DNA of 64,000 nucleotides from DATARR01 sp036376245 (GTDB taxonomy: Bacteria; Acidobacteriota; Thermoanaerobaculia; Multivoradales; UBA5704): the NCBI GenBank assembly GCA_036376245.1, contig DASVAS010000028.1:62001-126000 (forward strand). The letters run 5' to 3'. The notes beneath the pieces are model-generated. The model was given only the letters and a program-made list of their open reading frames with translations. It was not told where the DNA came from and made no database searches. Shown piece by piece: positions 59,885 through 64,000 of this stretch (its first letter is position 1; every line of letters starts with the position of its first letter). A program made the translations under genes and the position numbers.

Positions 59885-59977
59885 GGGCTTGGCCCTCCCC
59901 TCTCCGCCGGCCCGCCGCCGTGCTATGTTGCCTCCATCTGGCCAGCAGTCACGGCCCTTCCAAGGAGGATCTCGGAC

Positions 59978-60226
59978 ATGGTTGAAATCCTGACCTGGAT
60001 CATCGTCGGTCTGGTCGCCGGAGTCCTGGCGTCCTTCGTCGTCGGACGCGGCTACGGGCTGCTGGGCGACATCATCCTCGGGATCATCGGCGCCTTCGTG
60101 GGCGGCTGGATTTTCCGCCAGATGGGCTGGGGCACGGTCTTTCCGGGCCTGATCGGCACCATCTTCGTCGCCTTCATAGGAGCGGTCGTGCTGCTCCTCC
60201 TGTTGAGACTCATCCGCCGCGCCTAG
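59978..60226 (+). CDS. GlsB/YeaQ/YmgE-family membrane protein
   Basis: 82 residues with three hydrophobic segments: IVGLVAGVLASFVVG, LLGDIILGIIGAFVGGWIF and GTIFVAFIGAVVLLLLLRLI. The Gly-rich spacing is typical of the transglycosylase-associated (GlsB/YeaQ) family, linked to stress response, function unclear. AAGGAGG precedes the ATG. It is single and followed by a strong stem. Confidence 0.9.
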   Translation: MVEILTWIIVGLVAGVLASFVVGRGYGLLGDIILGIIGAFVGGWIFRQMGWGTVFPGLIGTIFVAFIGAVVLLLLLRLIRRA

Positions 60227-60246
60227 TCCTCACCTCTACCCGCGAA

Positions 60247-60278
60247 CCTCCGCCGGCGCCCCTGCCCGCCGGCGGAGG
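60247..60278. terminator. perfect 12-bp stem after the GlsB-like gene
   Basis: CCTCCGCCGGCG (60247-60258) and CGCCGGCGGAGG (60267-60278) with an eight-base loop, 20 bases after the stop. Followed by AAAA rather than a T-run. Confidence 0.6.
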
Positions 60279-60430
60279 AAAACGGTCCATCGTCTGTCAA
60301 AGATCCCGCCCGGCAAGGAAGGCCCGTCTGGGCCAGGAGACCTCTTGCGTCCTCATCCGGGAATGCTCTAGGATGATCCCATTGCGAACCGATGATGTCA
60401 AGAAATCAACTTTGGTTCAATGTAGGGAAT

Positions 60431-60934
60431 GAGGTATTCCCTCCCTTTCAGGAGGCGTTCCCCCGATTTCGGCTCGCATTCCCCCGCATCCCGGTCGCGT
60501 TCCCCATGGGAAACTCGACCCGAAATCGGGGAAACGTTCCATCCCCCGCCCTTCGTGAGACTGGAGAGACGGGGAAAGACGCGTCCCCTGCTTTCCGCGT
60601 CGCGCTCCCCGCGGGGAATGGGTCTCGGAAGAGAGGGCGCGTCGCGCGAAAGACGGGGCACGTCCCGAGGAAGGGAGGGAAGGGGACGCGAAAGGGAGGG
60701 GGCGTCGCAAGGAAGCCTCTTCGCGTCTCATTCTCCCGGGGGAAGGAGCCATGAAGCGAGGGGAAACGAGGCATTCCCCCGGGGCCGCGTCGCAAGAAAT
60801 CTGGGGAACGTCCTCTGAAGTCGGGGGAACGAGGCGGGAAAGGCGTGTTGGAAGCCGTGAAACCGCTTTTCTCACGAAGGAAAGGGAGCCGTCGAGCTTC
60901 GAAGACTCCTGTGGGAGACCCGAAAAGGTCTCGC
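60431..60934. repeat. array of about 24 degenerate 21-bp units
   Basis: Units keep an exact 21-bp period: GAGGCGTTCCCCCGATTTCG (60452), CTCGCATTCCCCCGCATCCC (60473), GTCGCGTTCCCCATGGGAAA (60494), GTCGCGCGAAAGACGGGGCA (60641), CGTCGCAAGAAATCTGGGGA (60788). A GTCGCG-like lead is followed by a core in either orientation (TTCCCC...TTTCG or CGAAA...GGGGAA). Unit 4 (60515) is an inverted copy of unit 1. Translated frames give 7-residue repeats, but overlapping ORFs on both strands look non-coding. Confidence 0.75.
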
Positions 60935-61256
60935 CGCTCTTTGAAAACTGAATCCATACGGGAGCCGTCCCTGAACCGGGGCCGGGAAGGCTCTCGTGCG
61001 CCTGCCGGAGGCTTCCGGGAGGCGCGAATCCCACCCAACGCCAGCGGCGGGCGCCATCCCGCCTTGCCCGCCGCTGGTCTATCTCTTACGTACATGGACG
61101 CCGCTTCAGAAAATGTCACGTATGCATGGCTCTTGATGCTAATCATCTTCTGCGGGATTCCACCACTCAGGCTGACTCCACGGCACCTATTGAACGGGGA
61201 CAGGGAATGTGGAGCCGCAATCGGATAGAAGTCAATGTGAGGGGCAAATTGCAAGG
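60935..61256. other. intergenic transition to AT-richer DNA, no gene seen
   Basis: G+C falls sharply from about 61080. Short open frames here have no ribosome-binding site or recognisable domain. The stretch ATTGAACGGGGACAGGG (61192-61208) looks like the remnant of a dispersed element, but no transposase is present. Confidence 0.4.
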
Positions 61257-62075
61257 CTATGGTTGAATTAACTTATCAACTAAGGTCTCCCAAGCCAAAC
61301 TCTCTGCCGAGTGACTTTGCTGCTCGAAAGGCAGAGAATATCGCTCGCATGTGCAGCTGCAAAGTCTGGGCTGTAGTTGAGAGTCTATGTAATTCCAGAA
61401 GCCCAGCGTTGTGCCCAGTACAACTGCCGGTCGACGTCTAGGTAGGCGCAAGATTCGGTGGAGACGATATAACATGCGCATCCTAGATGCGATGTTGATT
61501 GGTGAAAAGTCCCATATGCAGAAAATGCTCTCAAACCACTGAATGAGAGCGTCTACTTCTTGGAAGTGGCGATCAAGATCTAAGTCTTCCCTCTGGAGGC
61601 TCGCCACGAGTTGTCCAGCACTTTCAATCGATAGACCTTGGTAGCCTTGTCTTCCGAAAAAACGTGAGATGAGAGCAAACGACTTTATTAGAATGTCAGA
61701 ATGGTAGAAGAAAACCCTCTTGTCTAGCAATACTCCGACTGTTAGTTTTAACCCGAGTCTGCTACTTGCTGCGTCTGGTACTCCAGTTCGAAAGGTAGCG
61801 GAAGCAAGAATCTTTCTATTGAACTTTTGGAATTGGGCCAACACTGGACTCTGTACGCGTAATCGCGAAACAGGACCGTGTAAGAGATCAATGACCTCAG
61901 TGCTCGCTAGGGAGAGATCAGATGGGGCTATTATAAAGGCCGCTTCTTTGTTCTCGCGTGCCACAGGTGCTATGAGAAAAGGAGCTGCTGGAATAGCAAG
62001 ATCGTAATGCCTTGGCATTAGGTATACCTCAAGGGTTATTCCTTTGGCAGTCCTGTGTGAATATCTGGAAACCAA
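61257..62075 (-). CDS. unrecognised 272-aa protein, last gene of the AT-rich operon
   Basis: No domain recognised. Early TLEVYLMPRHYDLAIPAAPF and FIIAPSDLSLASTEVIDLL look like an alternating beta/alpha start. The middle FFYHSDILIKSFALISRFFG and the later DRHFQEVDALIQWFESIFCI are amphipathic helices. Rare codons for this genome and low G+C mark it as foreign. It starts 40 bases after the membrane GTPase stop on the same strand, so it is likely a partner or effector of that GTPase. No signal peptide; probably cytoplasmic. Confidence 0.55.
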   Translation of the reverse strand: MVSRYSHRTAKGITLEVYLMPRHYDLAIPAAPFLIAPVARENKEAAFIIAPSDLSLASTEVIDLLHGPVSRLRVQSPVLAQFQKFNRKILASATFRTGVPDAASSRLGLKLTVGVLLDKRVFFYHSDILIKSFALISRFFGRQGYQGLSIESAGQLVASLQREDLDLDRHFQEVDALIQWFESIFCIWDFSPINIASRMRMLYRLHRILRLPRRRPAVVLGTTLGFWNYIDSQLQPRLCSCTCERYSLPFEQQSHSAESLAWETLVDKLIQP

Positions 62076-62114
62076 TAACCTCGCCGCTTGTGATAATCCA
62101 ATACAATTGCAATT

Positions 62115-63308
62115 CTATCCAGGGAAGAGAACTTTGCTGATATGCCGGTTAACGACTTCGGTGTTCCATCCCTCTAAGGCACTACAAAATTCTACTTTAC
62201 ACTCAACGCTCACGTTGTTGCATTCTCCGTTAATTCTTCGTATATGAGGGGAGAAGAGTTCTTGAAGTTTCTCTTTGGCTTCCTTGGATGCATCTCTGCT
62301 CGGATCTTGGCTGCTGAATATGTCGAATTTGGAAACCGCTATGACTATAAGTTTAGGTCTTTGAACCCTCGGGGCTCCCAGTAGTCCCAAGGGCAGGTGC
62401 AGATATCCTAATTGTTCATTAATGTAGTCGCGGTCGATTTTTTCTTCTTCCGAGCTGTCTCGAGTGACTGCCTTTCTGGTAGTTGAAAGTAGCAATATCC
62501 ATACAGACTTCTGCCCCCAAAAGCGTCTCTTTCTTGTAAGTTCTGCCGCCTGCCAGCTAGGCTGTCCTCCGGGTGTGTCGATGTACAAGGGCTTGATCTC
62601 ATAGCGCCCCATGGGCAGAGGGCGCGAAGCGACTTCGCGCATAGTGACATCAGTTTTATCAATCCTTTTAAGTTCATCGGAGGTGATGTCGGCATCACGG
62701 ATACGTGCCCATAGCCAAGTTTTACCAGCACTCGAGGCGCCCAAGAAGAGGAGAGGTACCCGTCTTCTTCTTGATAAACCTATAAAGAATTTCCAGATAC
62801 CGTATAGGGTTATTGCTGTGGCACTTCCTCCTCCCCACCAAGTTGCCGCATTCTTGAGGGTGTCCATCAAGGGCGTTGAGGTGTTTGTCTCGGCAGAAGG
62901 ATTTGGCTCCTGAGTCTTACCCCTCTCTGAGTCCCATTGCCCACGGCCTGCGCCCTTAGCGTCAATCTGAGCCTCTTGGTATTCTAAGGGTGCGTTCGTC
63001 TCGTCCTCTAGCTTAGCTAGTCCTCTCAGGAGCAATTCTCGGGTGATATCGGGTTGCGTATTCCAGAATACAATGCCTAGCGGATCTTGAGTATCGACGC
63101 GTTCCTCCCAAACGGCCACGTCCTTAAGCATTATGCTTTTTTTATTAGTTTCTTGGAACTCTCTTAGGGTAGCCTCCCCGTCAGTCGTAATCGATTGTAC
63201 CCAGTAGACCCGTGTCGGGTTCTGGGATTGGTCCGAACCTGGTTGGCCTAGTGCGGACAAAGGCGTTAGTAGAGCTATCAGCAGCAGCGGAGGTGTTTTG
63301 ATTCGCAT
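62115..63308 (-). CDS. membrane-anchored GTPase with exported N-terminal domain
   Basis: 397 residues. Signal peptide TPPLLLIALLTPLSALG, an extracytoplasmic region of about 125 residues (VYWVQSITTDGEATLREF; IVFWNTQPDITRELLLRGLA), a transmembrane segment (SATAITLYGIWKFFIGL), then a cytoplasmic P-loop GTPase. G1 is GASSAGKTWLWARI, G3 is IDTPGGQ, G4 is VSKFD. This resembles the GTPases of proposed GTPase-centred conflict systems, but the outside sensor-like domain is unusual. Low G+C, four bases from the upstream gene, so co-translated. Confidence 0.7.
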   Translation of the reverse strand: MRIKTPPLLLIALLTPLSALGQPGSDQSQNPTRVYWVQSITTDGEATLREFQETNKKSIMLKDVAVWEERVDTQDPLGIVFWNTQPDITRELLLRGLAKLEDETNAPLEYQEAQIDAKGAGRGQWDSERGKTQEPNPSAETNTSTPLMDTLKNAATWWGGGSATAITLYGIWKFFIGLSRRRRVPLLFLGASSAGKTWLWARIRDADITSDELKRIDKTDVTMREVASRPLPMGRYEIKPLYIDTPGGQPSWQAAELTRKRRFWGQKSVWILLLSTTRKAVTRDSSEEEKIDRDYINEQLGYLHLPLGLLGAPRVQRPKLIVIAVSKFDIFSSQDPSRDASKEAKEKLQELFSPHIRRINGECNNVSVECKVEFCSALEGWNTEVVNRHISKVLFPG

Positions 63309-63312
63309 ATTG

Positions 63313-64000
63313 CTAAGGCCAGGAGATTGGAAACTTCACGTTTGAGGGGATTACTCTCCCTAGAGAGTCACGTGCGGGCACCCATTCAACGCGCTCAACA
63401 GTCTGTTCAACTTGTAACTCGATCATCTTTTTTAATCGGGGAGAAATATCTGAGTAAAACTCAATCGTAAGTATCGTTGCACGGCCGCTGGTGCTAATAT
63501 ATGCGGTAACATCGACTTTCTTGCCTGAGAGAAGGGAGCGCTGGGTATCGGAGGGGACTCGGGGTAGACGAAGGGGTCTCTGGGGCCTAGCTTTGAGAGC
63601 CTCAGGTGTTGGGCTTGGATCGGCTGTTACAAGGATACCTTCATTAAGTCTAGGGTCAGTTGGCGGAAGATAATTACTAGGGCTGCGGTCATTATATCTG
63701 GACGAATCATGGTCGAATGATGTATCATCAGGACGCGGGCGAGGTGCTTCAAGATCAGGGTTTCGATCCTGTTTCTGGTTTAGGGAGTGATCTGGATGGA
63801 TTTCATCCCTGCGCTTCACTTCCGGAGGGTTTTGCTGGAGTGATCTTGATGCAGGGAGATAATCTGGCGCAGATTCTGCTGGTCTGTCTGCCTCAGTTTC
63901 ACCTTCGCTTGGAATAGGAGTTGAAGGGGGCCAATAAGTTGCAATATCAGTAGTGAGATCAACGTTCTCTGGAGACTCTGATGAAGTCGCAGGATCTTCC
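63313..64000 (-). CDS. Pro-rich protein with TonB-like C-terminal domain (5-prime end outside window)
   Basis: The frame stays open to the window edge, so the start is missing. Visible are about 229 codons: a long Pro/Ser/Asp-rich linker (SSRYNDRSPSNYLPPTDPRL), then a C-terminal domain of about 75 residues. That domain has KVDVTAYISTSGRATILTIE, SPRLKKMIELQVEQTVERVE and WVPARDSLGRVIPSNVKFPI, the spacing of TonB/TolA C-terminal domains. TonB-like proteins span the periplasm, so this gene and the membrane GTPase may form an envelope-spanning complex. Foreign-looking G+C. Confidence 0.6.
   Translation of the reverse strand, partial: EDPATSSESPENVDLTTDIATYWPPSTPIPSEGETEADRPAESAPDYLPASRSLQQNPPEVKRRDEIHPDHSLNQKQDRNPDLEAPRPRPDDTSFDHDSSRYNDRSPSNYLPPTDPRLNEGILVTADPSPTPEALKARPQRPLRLPRVPSDTQRSLLSGKKVDVTAYISTSGRATILTIEFYSDISPRLKKMIELQVEQTVERVEWVPARDSLGRVIPSNVKFPISWP

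Noticed and set aside
60448..61254. Minus-strand frame (268 codons) and plus-strand frames across the 21-bp array
   Set aside because: The 21-bp register is divisible by three, so any frame stays open and looks repetitive; no start site or known fold supports translation.
61080..61256. Transposase remnant at the edge of the AT-rich island
   Set aside because: A GGGGACAGGG-like stretch recalls dispersed elements, but no transposase residues or terminal repeats could be traced.

Overview
The window is about 64 kb of GC-rich DNA. By eye it is near two-thirds G+C up to about 61 kb, and clearly more AT-rich from there to the end. Lipoproteins, a GspA/GspB-type secretion pair, a TonB-like protein and many signal peptides point to a diderm bacterium. 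The gene style (S9 and M28 exopeptidases, PQQ-propeller proteins, an ArgF-prime-type transcarbamylase, a GEMM riboswitch) suggests Acidobacteriota or a relative. That placement is inference only. No rRNA, tRNA or CRISPR array was seen.

Layout: 0-1 kb holds the end of proS. 1.2-4.3 kb is a GntR(YtrA-like)-ABC operon whose permease carries a propeller domain. 4.4-9 kb has a FAS1 protein, a START-like protein, a possible structured RNA, and an operon of a B3/B4-domain protein, a HAD hydrolase and zwf. 9-15.2 kb has an AAA/DUF234 ATPase behind a 19-bp palindrome, an aldo-keto reductase with an M28 peptidase, and a divergent S9 peptidase. 15.2-20.6 kb is a plus-strand run: gspA/gspB-like pair, DUF4262-like protein, flavoprotein, lipoprotein, phosphatase, nudC. 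20.5-29.3 kb is an envelope-glycosylation region: methyltransferase, GT-C protein, GT2, YdjC-type deacetylase and three tandem paralogous membrane proteins. 29.7-33.5 kb has a PQQ-propeller protein, an unknown protein, a toxin-antitoxin pair and a small Cys-containing secreted protein.

33.6-43.1 kb is a compact, translationally coupled minus-strand arginine operon: argR-argG-(P-loop protein of unknown role)-argC-argD-argF-prime-argB-argE-like-argH. Its transcarbamylase carries residues expected of a succinylornithine rather than an acetylornithine enzyme. 43.1-44.8 kb has a DUF1992 protein and two more toxin-antitoxin pairs. 44.9-47.8 kb has two heme-biosynthesis genes (hemG/hemY-type and hemN). 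47.8-49 kb has two tandem Cys-rich micropeptides with duplicated promoter/5-prime hairpin units and a CoA-type NUDIX hydrolase. 49.2-60.2 kb has a PafA-like phosphatase, a hybrid histidine kinase, a nucleotidyltransferase, two secreted proteins (one behind a GEMM-type riboswitch), a second B3/B4 protein, a cupin, a lipoprotein, a sulfatase-fold enzyme and a GlsB-like membrane protein.

60.4-60.9 kb is an array of degenerate 21-bp units; a second array of the same period lies at 29.35-29.66 kb. From 61.2 kb to the end is an AT-richer minus-strand operon: a Pro-rich protein with a TonB-like C-terminus (cut by the window edge), a signal-peptide-bearing membrane GTPase and an unrecognised 272-residue protein. 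It is probably acquired and is the best candidate here for an undescribed system, together with the P-loop gene in the arginine operon and the two 21-bp arrays.
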